From: Phaeobacter sp. HF9A
GTDB taxonomy: Bacteria > Pseudomonadota > Alphaproteobacteria > Rhodobacterales > Rhodobacteraceae
Direction: 5' to 3'
Length of the DNA stretch: 33,267 nucleotides
Assembly (NCBI RefSeq): GCF_011806385.1
Contig: NZ_JAATOX010000033.1
Location: 1-33,267, forward strand
Shown in pieces: positions 23,474 through 31,327 of this stretch (positions are counted from its first letter, which is position 1; each line of letters opens with the position of its first letter). The notes beneath the pieces are model-generated. The model was not told the origin of the DNA. It ran no database searches and saw only the letters and a program-made list of their open reading frames with translations. Position numbers and translations under genes: made by a program.

Positions 23474-23743
23474 ATGACCTTGATCCTGAACGGACCCGAT
23501 CCCACGCCCGCCCCCATGCCCGCCAATCCCGCGCTGGCGCGTCTGGTGGTCGAAGAACATTTCCGCGCCCTGAGCCCGCTCCGGCGGCTGAGCCTCGCCC
23601 TGCGTCTGCTGACGCTGCGCCGCCCCCCGCCTGCCGGGGCGCTGGAGATCCCGCTCAGCCCGCATATCCGCCGCGATATCGGCATCGAGAGCCAACACCG
23701 GCGCGTGCCGCCAAACCATTGGCGCCCGCCGCCTCTCTACTAG
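23474..23743 (+). CDS. Small DUF1127-like protein
   Basis: An 89-residue basic protein. After a Pro-rich N-terminus it has a helical segment rich in Arg and Leu (LSPLRRLSLALRLLTLRR), then LSPHIRRDIGIE, which resembles the L-[SD]-x3-[LR]-x-DIGI signature that ends DUF1127 domains. DUF1127 proteins are small Arg-rich proteins, some of which act in RNA metabolism and phosphate or carbon homeostasis in alphaproteobacteria. The match is partial: the usual aromatic residues of the helix are absent and the N-terminus is longer. It is followed by a strong terminator, so it is a single-gene unit. A hypothetical gene without this relation remains possible. Confidence 0.6.
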   Translation: MTLILNGPDPTPAPMPANPALARLVVEEHFRALSPLRRLSLALRLLTLRRPPPAGALEIPLSPHIRRDIGIESQHRRVPPNHWRPPPLY

Positions 23744-23766
23744 GCGCAGCCCGCTTGCGGGCGATG

Positions 23767-23795
23767 TCAAAGGGGGCAACGCTTGCCCCCTTTGA
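23767..23795 (+). terminator. Strong intrinsic terminator after the DUF1127-like gene
   Basis: TCAAAGGGGGCAA (23767-23779) and TTGCCCCCTTTGA (23783-23795) form a perfect 13-bp stem with a three-base loop, followed by TCTTT. It lies inside a longer upstream reading of the next gene, which argues for the later start of that gene at 23854. Confidence 0.88.
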
Positions 23796-23853
23796 TCTTT
23801 CGGTGTTTGGTGCCGCAACGCCCCTGCCCTTCGCCCGACTTAAGGACTCCCCC

Positions 23854-24708
23854 ATGCGGTTGATCGCGCTCACCTGCCTCGTGATGCTGGCCTTTGCGGC
23901 AAATTCGATCCTCGGGCGATGGGCCATAGGCCCCGGCTATATGGAGGCGACCAGCTTTGGCCTCCTGCGCCTTGCCTCGGGCGCCATGATGCTGGGACTG
24001 CTCTGCCTGTTGCAACGCCAGCGCCCGGCCGAGGGGGAGCTGCGTTCGCTGGCGGGCGGCGCGGCGCTCACGCTCTATATGGTTGGGTTTTCCGTGGCTT
24101 ACGTGGCTCTGGATGCGGGGCTCGGGGCCTTGATCCTGTTTGGCGTGGTGCAGGGGGTGATGTTTGGCTGGACGGTGCTGCGCGGCCAGGCGATCTCCGC
24201 CCTGCAACTCCTCGGCGCCGCTCTGGCCTTTCTGGGCCTCGCCTATGTGGTCTGGCCGAGCGACACCATCGAGGCGCCACTCTGGGCCGTGCTGCTGATG
24301 GGCCTGGCCGGTCTGGGCTGGGGGATCTACAGCTTGATCGGACGCGCCGCGCAGGCGCCTCTCGCCGCAAGCGCGATCAACTTTGCGCTGGCCAGCGTGA
24401 TGATCCTGCCCTTTGTCTTGCTCCTGGCGCAGGATGCCGTGATCACCCCCTTTGGCGCGCTCCTCGCGGTGACCTCCGGTGCGGTGACCTCAGGGCTGGG
24501 CTATGCGCTCTGGTATCGCATCCTGCCGCAGCTCTCCGGGCCCGTGGCGGCAACCGTGCAACTGAGCGTACCGGTGATTGCCCTCCTCGCCGGCAGCGTG
24601 ATCCTGGCCGAACCCCTCGGCGCGCGGCTGATCCTTGGCGCGCTGACCCTGCTGGGCGGAATTGCGCTGGTCATTCTCTGCCCACCCCGCCGCGCAGGGC
24701 TGACCTGA
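23854..24708 (+). CDS. DMT-superfamily transporter (EamA family)
   Basis: A 284-residue protein with about ten hydrophobic helices in two EamA repeats, starting directly at the first helix ([20 protein letters not shown]). ATG 23854 is chosen because AAGGAC lies 7 bp upstream and because an extended frame from 23719 would run through a terminator hairpin. The C-terminal repeat has [20 protein letters not shown] and the usual [17 protein letters not shown] segment. The sequence differs clearly from the EamA protein at 5544. The substrate is unknown. It is followed after 37 bp by a lipase gene and then phnM, probably one transcription unit. Confidence 0.88.
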   Translation: MRLIALTCLVMLAFAANSILGRWAIGPGYMEATSFGLLRLASGAMMLGLLCLLQRQRPAEGELRSLAGGAALTLYMVGFSVAYVALDAGLGALILFGVVQGVMFGWTVLRGQAISALQLLGAALAFLGLAYVVWPSDTIEAPLWAVLLMGLAGLGWGIYSLIGRAAQAPLAASAINFALASVMILPFVLLLAQDAVITPFGALLAVTSGAVTSGLGYALWYRILPQLSGPVAATVQLSVPVIALLAGSVILAEPLGARLILGALTLLGGIALVILCPPRRAGLT

Positions 24709-24745
24709 CGTCACTTGGGCCTTTCCGAATGGCCGAGCGCCCCCT

Positions 24746-25522
24746 ATGTCAAAGCCCATGACCCGCGTGACCCGTCTGATCCTGCCGCTCCTCCTCTGCC
24801 TCACCGCCCTGCCCGCGCAGGCCGAAAAGGGCTGCGTCATCCTGCTGCATGGCTTGGCCCGCACCGAAGCCTCCTTCCTTGTGATGGAAGAGGCGCTGAG
24901 CGCGCGCGGCTATGAGGTGGTGCGCCCCGGCTATCCCTCGACCGAACACACGGTGGAGCGCCTGGCCGATGCGGTGCTGCCGCGTGCCTTCGACGCCTGC
25001 CATCAAACCCCGGTGCATCTGGTGACCCATTCCATGGGCGGCATCCTGGTGCGCTACTGGCTGGCGCATGAACACCCGCCGACGCTGGGCCGCGTGGTGA
25101 TGCTCGCCCCGCCCAATCAGGGCAGCGAACTGGTGGATCAGATGGGCGATTGGGCGGTCTTTGACCTGCTGCATGGCCCCGCCGGCCAAGAGCTGGGCAC
25201 CGGCCCCCGGAGCCTGCCGAAACGCCTGCCCCCGGTGGATTATCCGCTTGGCATCATTGCCGGAAACCAATCCCTGAACCCGGTGTTTTCCGCGATGATC
25301 CCGGGGCCGGATGATGGCAAGGTCTCGGTCGCCAGCACCCGGGTGCAGGGCATGAAGAGCCAGATGGTCCTGCCCGTGACCCACACCTATCTAATGAACA
25401 ACCCGCGCGTCATCGCCCAGGTGGCGAGCTTTCTGAAAACCGGGCGGTTTGAGCCTTCGCTTGGCTGGCTGGATGGGGTATTGGGCCGCAACTGGGATGG
25501 CGGTCTGAACGGGGCAGATTAG
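24746..25522 (+). CDS. Secreted alpha/beta-hydrolase, lipase-like
   Basis: A 258-residue exported protein. The signal peptide covers about residues 1-26 ([14 protein letters not shown]). The mature enzyme begins with the oxyanion-loop motif [10 protein letters not shown] at 31-40. The nucleophile elbow is HSMGG with Ser96; Asp189 or Asp190 ([11 protein letters not shown]) and His213 (VTHTYL) complete a plausible triad. The pattern fits small lipases/esterases of the PGAP1-like or triacylglycerol lipase group, with no sign of a lid helix that would define a substrate. It ends three bases before phnM, so the two are probably translated together. The biochemical link to PhnM is unclear. Confidence 0.85.
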   Translation: MSKPMTRVTRLILPLLLCLTALPAQAEKGCVILLHGLARTEASFLVMEEALSARGYEVVRPGYPSTEHTVERLADAVLPRAFDACHQTPVHLVTHSMGGILVRYWLAHEHPPTLGRVVMLAPPNQGSELVDQMGDWAVFDLLHGPAGQELGTGPRSLPKRLPPVDYPLGIIAGNQSLNPVFSAMIPGPDDGKVSVASTRVQGMKSQMVLPVTHTYLMNNPRVIAQVASFLKTGRFEPSLGWLDGVLGRNWDGGLNGAD

Positions 25523-25525
25523 GAC

Positions 25526-26683
25526 ATGAGCAAGACAGGAACGTTGGCGCTGCGGCTGGTGGGCGGCGATGTGCTGCACGCGGAGGGGCTGGAGCCTGGT
25601 GGCGCGCTGGAGATCGCAGAGGGGCTTGTCCAGCAGGCCCCCGGCGCCCGCGCGGTGGACCTCTCCGGCTATCGCATCCTGCCCGGCATCATCGACCTGC
25701 ATGGCGACGGATTCGAACGCCACGTGGCCCCACGCCGGGGGGCCATGAAACAGATGGCCGAGGGAATTCGCGCAACAGAGGCCGAACTCGCCGCCAATGG
25801 CATCACCACCGGCGTGCTGGCGCAGTTCTATTCCTGGGAAGGCGGTCTGCGCGGGCCGGAATTCGCCGCGCAGGTCTTTGCCGGCATTGCCCAGGTGCGC
25901 GACCAGCTGGTCACCGACCTGATCCCGCAGTTGCGCTTCGAGATCCACCTGCTTGATGACTACGCGACCCTGCCGGAGCGGATCGCGAAATGGGGCCTGC
26001 CCTATGTGGTGTTCAACGATCACCTGCCGCATGAGCGGCTGGCCGAGGGCAAGAAGCCCCCGCGCCTGACCGGCCAGGCGCTGAAGGCGGGGCGCACCCC
26101 GGAGGTGCATTTTCAGATGTTGCTGGACCTGCACGCGCGCCGCAGCGCGCTGCCCGCCGCGCTGGACCAGCTCTGCGCGACACTGGCACAAATGGGGGTG
26201 ACGATCGGCAGCCATGACGACCCCGATGGTGCAACGCGCGCCGCCTGGCGGCACCGTGGCGCGCGAATCTCGGAATTTCCCGAAACGCTGGAGGCGGCAG
26301 AGGCGGCGCGGGCCGCAGGCGATCACATTATCCTCGGCTCGCCCAATGTGGTGCGCGGCGGCAGCCACAAGGGCAATGTGTCAGCAGTGGAGCTGATCGC
26401 CATGGGGCTTTGTGATGCGCTGGCCTCGGATTACCACTACCCCAGCCCCCGCCGCGCCGCCCTGATGCTTGCAAAAACCGGACTGCTGCCGCTGGAACAG
26501 GCCTGGGCGCTGGTCTCCAGCGGTCCGGCAAAGGTTCTCGGGCTCTCGGATCGCGGCGACCTCAGCCCCGGAAAACGGGCCGACCTGGTGATCCTTGACG
26601 AAGATGATCACGTGGCCGCGACCCTGTCCGGCGGCCGGGTCAGCTACATGAGCGGCTCCATCGCGGCGCGCTTCCTGGGCTGA
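25526..26683 (+). CDS. phnM: Alpha-D-ribose 1-methylphosphonate 5-triphosphate diphosphatase (PhnM family)
   Basis: A 385-residue metal-dependent amidohydrolase-type enzyme. In the C-P lyase pathway PhnM removes diphosphate from alpha-D-ribose 1-methylphosphonate 5-triphosphate. Metal-site motifs are present: LHGDGFERH at 58-66, GSHDD at 228-232, NVVRGGSHKGN at 274-284 and SDYHYPS at 301-307. The length is normal. No other phn gene (phnGHIJKL, phnN, phnF) is in the window. The gene instead follows a secreted lipase and an EamA exporter with close spacing. It may be a second PhnM paralogue or act on another ribosyl phosphate, but it can also serve a C-P lyase operon elsewhere. No clear ribosome binding site is seen; translation is probably coupled to the lipase. 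Confidence 0.93.
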   Translation: MSKTGTLALRLVGGDVLHAEGLEPGGALEIAEGLVQQAPGARAVDLSGYRILPGIIDLHGDGFERHVAPRRGAMKQMAEGIRATEAELAANGITTGVLAQFYSWEGGLRGPEFAAQVFAGIAQVRDQLVTDLIPQLRFEIHLLDDYATLPERIAKWGLPYVVFNDHLPHERLAEGKKPPRLTGQALKAGRTPEVHFQMLLDLHARRSALPAALDQLCATLAQMGVTIGSHDDPDGATRAAWRHRGARISEFPETLEAAEAARAAGDHIILGSPNVVRGGSHKGNVSAVELIAMGLCDALASDYHYPSPRRAALMLAKTGLLPLEQAWALVSSGPAKVLGLSDRGDLSPGKRADLVILDEDDHVAATLSGGRVSYMSGSIAARFLG

Positions 26684-26839
26684 TACCCCTTCATCTTTTT
26701 GAAAATATCCCGGGGGTCTGGGGGCAGAGCCCCCAGCTGCCCCTTGCCGCACCTATCCTTCGCCTGCGGCGGGCGGGGCAGCGCCGCGCGTCAGGCCCGA
26801 TGGGCCCTCCTTGCGGCGCGGTAATCCGGGGGGGCCGGA
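26684..26839. terminator. Convergent phnM/purK gap packed with three hairpins
   Basis: Three structures follow each other: the hairpin repeat at 26690-26736; a nested palindrome in which GCGCCGC (26781-26787) pairs with GCGGCGC (26813-26819) around an inner GGCCC-GAT-GGGCC; and a perfect 10-bp hairpin GGTAATCCGG...CCGGATTACC (26820-26844) that overlaps the purK stop codon. They lack good U-tracts, but together they probably separate the two convergent units. No 6S-RNA-like rod was recognised here. Confidence 0.5.
26690..26736 (+). repeat. Hairpin intergenic repeat, copy 3
   Basis: TTCATCTTTTTGAAAATATC runs into CCGGGGG and an 8-bp stem CTGGGGGC-AGA-GCCCCCAG (26718-26736). It matches copy 1 almost base for base from TTCATCTTTT through CCCGGGGGT. 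Its start is 7 bp beyond the phnM stop codon, which resembles the placement of copy 1 just after argD. Confidence 0.75.
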
Positions 26840-27937
26840 TTACCAGCCTTCGCTTCTCTCGCTGCGAATGATCCGGTTGACGTGACCCATTTTGCGACCG
26901 GGTTTGGCCTCTGCCTTGCCGTAGAGATGGACGGCGCAATCCGGCTCGCGAGCGAGATCGGCAAGCCGGTCCACATCCTCGCCGATCAGGTTCTCCATCA
27001 CCACATCGGCGTAGCGGGCGCCATTGCCGATGGTCCAGCCGGTGATCGCGCGGATGTGCTGCTCGAACTGGTCAATGGCGCAGCCCTCCTGCGTCCAATG
27101 GCCGGAGTTATGCACCCGCGGCGCGATCTCATTGACCACCAAGCCCTGCGCGGTGACAAAGACCTCGACCCCGAGCACACCGACATAATCCAGCGCGTTC
27201 AGGATCTTACCTGCCATCAGAACCGCATCCATGCTCTGGCCCGCGCTCAGGTTTGCGGGCACCGTGGTCGTGTGCAGGATGCCTTCGAGATGCACATTCT
27301 CGCCGGGGTCGAAACAGGCCACCTTGCCATCCAGACTGCGGGTGGCAATGACCGAGACCTCATGCGAAAACGGCACATAGCCTTCGAGGATCGCCGGCGC
27401 GCCCTGCATCGCGGCCAGCGCATCTGCCGCCTCTTCCGGTGCCATGATGCGGACCTGGCCCTTGCCGTCATAGCCAAAGCGGCGGGTTTTCAGGATCGAC
27501 GGCGTGCCGACCTCTTCCAGCGCGGCCTCCAGGCTGGCGGCATCGCTGACATCGGCAAAGGGCGCGGTGGCAAGGCCCAGCTCGCGCAGAAAGCTCTTTT
27601 CGGTCAGCCGGTCCTGCGAGATCCGCAGCGCCTCGCGGCCCGGGCGGATCGGTTTCAGCTCTTCGAGGATATCCAGCGCTGAAGTGGGAATGTTTTCAAA
27701 CTCATAGGTGATCACATCCACCGTTTCGGCAAAGGCGCGCAAGGCGGCCTCGTCCTCATAGCCGGCGGTGGTCACCTGATCGGCCACATGGCCAGCGGGC
27801 GGGTTGGCGGAGGGCTCAAAGATATGCGTCTTGAACCCGAGCCGGGCGGCCGCAACCGAAAGCATGCGGCCGAGCTGGCCGCCGCCAAGAATGCCAATGG
27901 TGGCGCCGGGGGCGAGCTGCGAAGCAGGATCAGTCAT
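26840..27937 (-). CDS. purK: 5-(Carboxyamino)imidazole ribonucleotide synthase
   Basis: A 365-residue ATP-grasp enzyme of purine synthesis that makes N5-carboxy-AIR from AIR, ATP and bicarbonate. The N-terminus has the nucleotide-binding [20 protein letters not shown]; the ATP-grasp region includes [13 protein letters not shown] and [34 protein letters not shown] is the typical PurK metal/ATP site. The start ATG 27937 is chosen because PurK proteins begin a few residues before this glycine-rich loop; the frame stays open to 28012 inside purE. It overlaps the purE stop by eight bases, so the two are translated together. The stop codon lies within a perfect 10-bp hairpin. Confidence 0.95.
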   Translation of the reverse strand: MTDPASQLAPGATIGILGGGQLGRMLSVAAARLGFKTHIFEPSANPPAGHVADQVTTAGYEDEAALRAFAETVDVITYEFENIPTSALDILEELKPIRPGREALRISQDRLTEKSFLRELGLATAPFADVSDAASLEAALEEVGTPSILKTRRFGYDGKGQVRIMAPEEAADALAAMQGAPAILEGYVPFSHEVSVIATRSLDGKVACFDPGENVHLEGILHTTTVPANLSAGQSMDAVLMAGKILNALDYVGVLGVEVFVTAQGLVVNEIAPRVHNSGHWTQEGCAIDQFEQHIRAITGWTIGNGARYADVVMENLIGEDVDRLADLAREPDCAVHLYGKAEAKPGRKMGHVNRIIRSERSEGW

Positions 27938-28418
27938 CTGTCGGTTCCTCAGGAATGGAGGCGGCAAGGGCTGCGCGCCAGTCATCGAGCCGTTTGGCAA
28001 GTGCCGCATCACTGGTGGCCAGAATACCGGCCGCCATCAGACCGGCATTGGCCGCGCCCGCAGCGCCGATCGCCATGGTGGCGACCGGAAAGCCCTTTGG
28101 CATCTGTACGATGGAATAAAGGCTGTCCACCCCAGAGAGCGCCCGTGTCTGCACCGGCACGCCCACAACCGGCACCCGAGTCTTGGAGGCCATCATGCCC
28201 GGCAGATGCGCCGCGCCCCCGGCCCCCGCGATAATCACGTGCAAGCCGCGTTCGGCAGCGGTTTTGCCATAGTCCCACAGCCGGTCCGGGGTGCGATGCG
28301 CAGAGACGATACGCGTCTCATAGGCCACGCCCAACTCGTCCAGAATAGTGGCAGCTTCCTTCATGGTGGACCAGTCCGACTGGCTGCCCATGATGATCCC
28401 TACTTTGATGTCGGCCAT
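27930..28418 (-). CDS. purE: N5-carboxyaminoimidazole ribonucleotide mutase
   Basis: A 162-residue class I PurE that rearranges N5-CAIR to CAIR, the step after PurK. The family motifs [13 protein letters not shown] near the start, [11 protein letters not shown], and [13 protein letters not shown] are all present. The frame is open upstream to 28583, but ATG 28418 gives the normal N-terminus ([12 protein letters not shown]) and follows GAGGCGAG. It is the first gene of the purE-purK pair. The 293-bp upstream region is shared with a divergent permease gene; I found no purine riboswitch or clear PurR-type site in it. Confidence 0.96.
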   Translation of the reverse strand: MADIKVGIIMGSQSDWSTMKEAATILDELGVAYETRIVSAHRTPDRLWDYGKTAAERGLHVIIAGAGGAAHLPGMMASKTRVPVVGVPVQTRALSGVDSLYSIVQMPKGFPVATMAIGAAGAANAGLMAAGILATSDAALAKRLDDWRAALAASIPEEPTDD

Positions 28419-28711
28419 ATCTCGCCTCTCTGTGGAAGGAGCGCGCACCTTAGCGAAATCCGCTGAAATGGCAATGCGGCGCGGCCGAGAAATGCCGCAG
28501 TCGCAGGGGCGGTAAGCCGGGGTATCTGCCGTCGCGCCCCAAGGCTGCCGCAGGATCGACCCATTGGCAGGAATTCCCGCCAAAGACCGCGAGAGACCGC
28601 CCGCAAAGCATTGTTTTTTGTTCCTTTCCTTGCCAATGATGCCGGGGCCGCCGCGGCTCCTGCGGAAGGTGCAAAGAGACGGCCAGCCGAGGCAATCAAG
28701 GAGAGCACGCG

Positions 28712-29905
28712 GTGTTCCTCAACGCATCCATCGTTGTCGTTTGTGTCCTTGCAGGCGTTGTCTTGATGCTGCCGCGCGTCGCTGGCGCGCGGATCTGGCG
28801 GGCAACAGTAACGCCGCTGGCCTCGATCATCGGCAGCGGCTTTCTGGTGCTGGGCCCCATTCTGGACACCCATTTCGGCATCTGGGCCCCCGCCGTGATG
28901 GCGGCGCTTTGCCTCATGGCCTATGCCTATGGCGCGGCGGTGCGCTACAATATTCGCTGGCTGGCGCAGGACCACCCGCAAGGCCGCAGTGACCGGGCGC
29001 TGGAGCAGCTGGCCTCGCTGGCGCTGGCCTTCGCCTATTTCGTGTCGGTGGCCTATTACCTGAACCTGCTGGGCGCCTTCGCGGTCAGCCTGACGGATCT
29101 GGACGCCAAGGAATATGGCGGGCTGGTCACCAGCGGCGTCTTTGCGCTGATCCTGCTGGTGGGCTGGACGCGGGGCTTTGGCGCGCTGGAACGGCTGGAG
29201 CAGGTCTCTGTCGGGTTGAAACTGGCGATCATCGCGGGCTTGCTCTTTGCGCTGGGATGGCGCTTTACGGCCGAGGCCGGGGCGGGCAATCTGGTGATCC
29301 ATGCGCCCGAGACCGTGGGCTGGCAGGCGGTGACGCTGGTCTTTGGCCTTTTGGTCACGGTCCAGGGGTTCGAGATCACCCGCTACATGGGCTCCGAATA
29401 TGATGCGGCAACGCGGGTGCGGTCGATGCGCTATGCGCAATGGCTCTCGGCGGCGATCTATATGATCTATATCCTGTTTTTGACGTTTCTCTATCTGCCG
29501 GGACAGGCCGCGCTGAGCGAAACCTCGATCATCGGCTTCACCGCGCAGGTGGCACCGGTGCTGCCGATCCTGTTGATCACGGCGGCGCTGGCCGCGCAAT
29601 TTTCGGCGGCGGTTGCCGATACCGGCGGCGCGGGCGGGCTGGTGGCGGAGGTCACCGGCGGGCGGGTGCCTGTGCGCGTGGTCTATGCGTTGCTGACGGG
29701 ATTTGGCCTGGTAGTGACCTGGGGCATGAGCGTGTTTGAGATCATCACCCATGCCTCGCGGGCCTTTGCGCTCTATTATGCGCTGCAATCGCTGATCGCC
29801 GCACGACGCGCGCAGGCCGAGGGGGCGCTGTTGCGCGCGGCCGGGTTTGCGGCGCTGGCCCTGTTGGGGGCTGTCATCGTGATCTTTGGAACGCCGGTGG
29901 AATAG
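28712..29905 (+). CDS. APC-like multi-spanning membrane protein, probable permease
   Basis: A 397-residue protein with about eleven or twelve hydrophobic helices. The first loop after helix 1 ([19 protein letters not shown]) resembles the glycine-rich G-S-G substrate loop of APC-superfamily amino-acid transporters, and [20 protein letters not shown] suggests a later helix of that fold. I do not recognise a characterised subfamily, and no substrate can be given. The start is GTG 28712 with AAGGAGAG 6-7 bp upstream, which is convincing. It is divergent from purE and convergent with the YdcH-family gene. Confidence 0.75.
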   Translation: MFLNASIVVVCVLAGVVLMLPRVAGARIWRATVTPLASIIGSGFLVLGPILDTHFGIWAPAVMAALCLMAYAYGAAVRYNIRWLAQDHPQGRSDRALEQLASLALAFAYFVSVAYYLNLLGAFAVSLTDLDAKEYGGLVTSGVFALILLVGWTRGFGALERLEQVSVGLKLAIIAGLLFALGWRFTAEAGAGNLVIHAPETVGWQAVTLVFGLLVTVQGFEITRYMGSEYDAATRVRSMRYAQWLSAAIYMIYILFLTFLYLPGQAALSETSIIGFTAQVAPVLPILLITAALAAQFSAAVADTGGAGGLVAEVTGGRVPVRVVYALLTGFGLVVTWGMSVFEIITHASRAFALYYALQSLIAARRAQAEGALLRAAGFAALALLGAVIVIFGTPVE

Positions 29906-29981
29906 CGCGAACTAATCGCGACATCGCATAGGCCGGAGCGCGCCTGCCGCTCCTCTCGGGCTCGGTGCATCCCGGCCTGGG

Positions 29982-30206
29982 TCAGGCGATGATATCGGGC
30001 AGCAGCCGGTCTTCGATCTGGGCGATCTTGTCCTTCAGGTTCAGCTTTTGCTTTTTCAGCCGCCGGATGGTGAGCGGATCAGCGGTGCCTTTTTCTTCGA
30101 GGGCGTGAATCGCCTCGTCCAGATCCCTGTGTTCCCTGCGGAAAACCTCCAGCTCTACCCGGAGGACGTCATCGGTTGCCATGGACAGATCGGACTGCTG
30201 GTTCAT
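29982..30206 (-). CDS. YdcH family protein (DUF465)
   Basis: A 74-residue (or 66-residue, if starting at ATG 30182) small alpha-helical protein. It has the YdcH pattern: LEVFRREHRDLDEAIHALEE, a short turn (KGTADPLTIRRLKKQKLNLK) and DKIAQIEDRLLPDII. The two helices probably form a hairpin coiled coil. YdcH proteins are widespread in proteobacteria and their function is not established. No good ribosome binding site supports either start. It is divergent from hsp20; the shared 190-bp region contains the sigma-32-like promoter. Confidence 0.9.
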   Translation of the reverse strand: MNQQSDLSMATDDVLRVELEVFRREHRDLDEAIHALEEKGTADPLTIRRLKKQKLNLKDKIAQIEDRLLPDIIA

Positions 30207-30302
30207 TTGTGACTCGTGTTAAGGACAGTGAAACATACGCACATTAGGCTCGGACAAATCGCAGCGCTAGGGGCGACTGTGACAGGAAAGCTGAACCCGG
30301 GA

Positions 30303-30330
30303 CTTGTGAAACGGCAAGAACATCCCATAT
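30303..30330 (+). promoter_or_regulatory. Sigma-32 (RpoH)-like promoter of hsp20
   Basis: CTTGTG (30303-30308) is separated by 15 bases from CCCATAT (30324-30330), close to the heat-shock promoter pattern CTTGAA-N13/17-CCCAT-T. It is about 70 bp upstream of the hsp20 GTG start, and the gene is of the type normally under RpoH control. The fit is good but not perfect in the -35 box. Confidence 0.6.
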
Positions 30331-30400
30331 TCTATATCACAGAGGTTGCCAGATTGGGACCGAAAGAAACCGTCGCTTTGAAATTAAGGACGAGAATACA

Positions 30401-30814
30401 GTGTCGAAACTTACCTTGGGCTCATACCCGCATATGCTGGGGTTCGAGCAGCTGGAGCGCCTGCTGGAAAGATCCGCAAAATCCGGCAATGAAGGCTATC
30501 CCCCCTATAATATCGAACAGACGTCGGATTTTTCCTATCGCATCACCCTCGCCGTGGCGGGGTTTGCCGAGGAAGATCTGGCCATCACGATCGAGGATCG
30601 CCAGTTGGTGATTCGTGGTCGCCAGCGTGATGATGCCGAGGGCCGCGTCTTTCTGCATCGTGGCATCGCCGCCCGTCAGTTCCAGCGCATGTTCGTGCTG
30701 GCCGATGGCGTCGAGGTCGGCGAGGCGGTGATGGAAAACGGTCTCCTGCATGTGGATCTGACCCGATCCCGGCCGGAAACCGTGGTACAAACGATCAATA
30801 TCAAGAAGGGGTAA
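30401..30814 (+). CDS. Small heat-shock protein, Hsp20/IbpA family
   Basis: A 137-residue alpha-crystallin-domain chaperone that binds unfolding proteins without ATP. The crystallin domain runs from about residue 35 to 130: YNIEQTSDFSYRITLAVAGF, the strand segment LAITIEDRQLVIRGRQ, and the conserved RGIAARQFQRMFVLADGVEV followed by NGLLHVDLTR. It starts with GTG 30401 after AAGGA. It is followed by the DUF1150 gene after three bases, the usual pairing in Rhodobacteraceae and relatives. Confidence 0.94.
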   Translation: MSKLTLGSYPHMLGFEQLERLLERSAKSGNEGYPPYNIEQTSDFSYRITLAVAGFAEEDLAITIEDRQLVIRGRQRDDAEGRVFLHRGIAARQFQRMFVLADGVEVGEAVMENGLLHVDLTRSRPETVVQTINIKKG

Positions 30815-30817
30815 ATC

Positions 30818-31042
30818 ATGCAGACTCAAGTAGATATGCCACAGGTCGGCGGTCGGACCGTCTATGTGAAAACCGTTGCGGTTGCCGATCTGCCCAAAGA
30901 TGTGCAGGCCTCGGTGCCCGGGCGCAAACAGCTTTATGCGGTGCATGACGAGGCGGGCGAACAGCTGGCGCTGGTCGCGGATCGCACCATGGCCTTTGTG
31001 CTGGCGCGGCAACATGATTTCGCGCCCGTCGCAGTGCACTGA
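30818..31042 (+). CDS. DUF1150 family protein
   Basis: A 74-residue acidic protein with the DUF1150 pattern: VYVKTVAVADLPKDVQASVP, then KQLYAVHDEAGEQLALVADR and a C-terminal AFVLARQHDFAPVAVH segment. It is the second gene of the hsp20-DUF1150 pair and closed by a strong terminator. Its function is unknown; constant pairing with Hsp20 suggests a role in the heat-shock response. Confidence 0.9.
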   Translation: MQTQVDMPQVGGRTVYVKTVAVADLPKDVQASVPGRKQLYAVHDEAGEQLALVADRTMAFVLARQHDFAPVAVH

Positions 31043-31104
31043 CGCGCCTCTGGCGCGGTGTCACAGCGCCAATAGACGTCGCACCAAGAAATCAAGACGT
31101 TGGC

Positions 31105-31139
31105 AGGCCCCGCAGATCGCTGCGGGGCCTTTTATTTTG
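31105..31139 (+). terminator. Intrinsic terminator of hsp20-DUF1150
   Basis: AGGCCCCGCAG (31105-31115) and CTGCGGGGCCT (31120-31130) form a perfect 11-bp stem with the loop ATCG, followed by TTTATTTTGT. Confidence 0.93.
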
Positions 31140-31164
31140 TCCCACCACCGCCGGGCCACCTGTG

Positions 31165-31224
31165 ACGTATTGGAAAAAATGTCCACTTTTCGCAATGTCA
31201 ACGCAAATAACCGCCCCAATACGT
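31165..31224. repeat. 9-bp inverted repeat upstream of the chemoreceptor
   Basis: ACGTATTGG (31165-31173) is the reverse complement of CCAATACGT (31216-31224), 42 bases apart, about 100-160 bp before the chemoreceptor start. The segment between is A/T-rich. It could be a pair of regulator sites or an RNA structure; no protein can be named. Confidence 0.45.
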
Positions 31225-31327
31225 GAAGTTATAACAAAAAATCAAACTCTCTGGATCAAAGTCTCCGCAGCTTTGGCGGCCCAAGCAGATTGAAAGCCCC
31301 ATGCGCCCCCTCAATCGGAGATAGAAT

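Noticed and set aside
23719-23853. N-terminal extension of the second EamA transporter
   Set aside because: The added part runs through a perfect 13-bp terminator hairpin and lies before the normal first helix.
26684-26839. Possible 6S RNA next to purK
   Set aside because: 6S RNA is sometimes linked to purine genes in alphaproteobacteria, but this gap and the purE upstream region show only short unrelated hairpins and no long rod with a central bubble.
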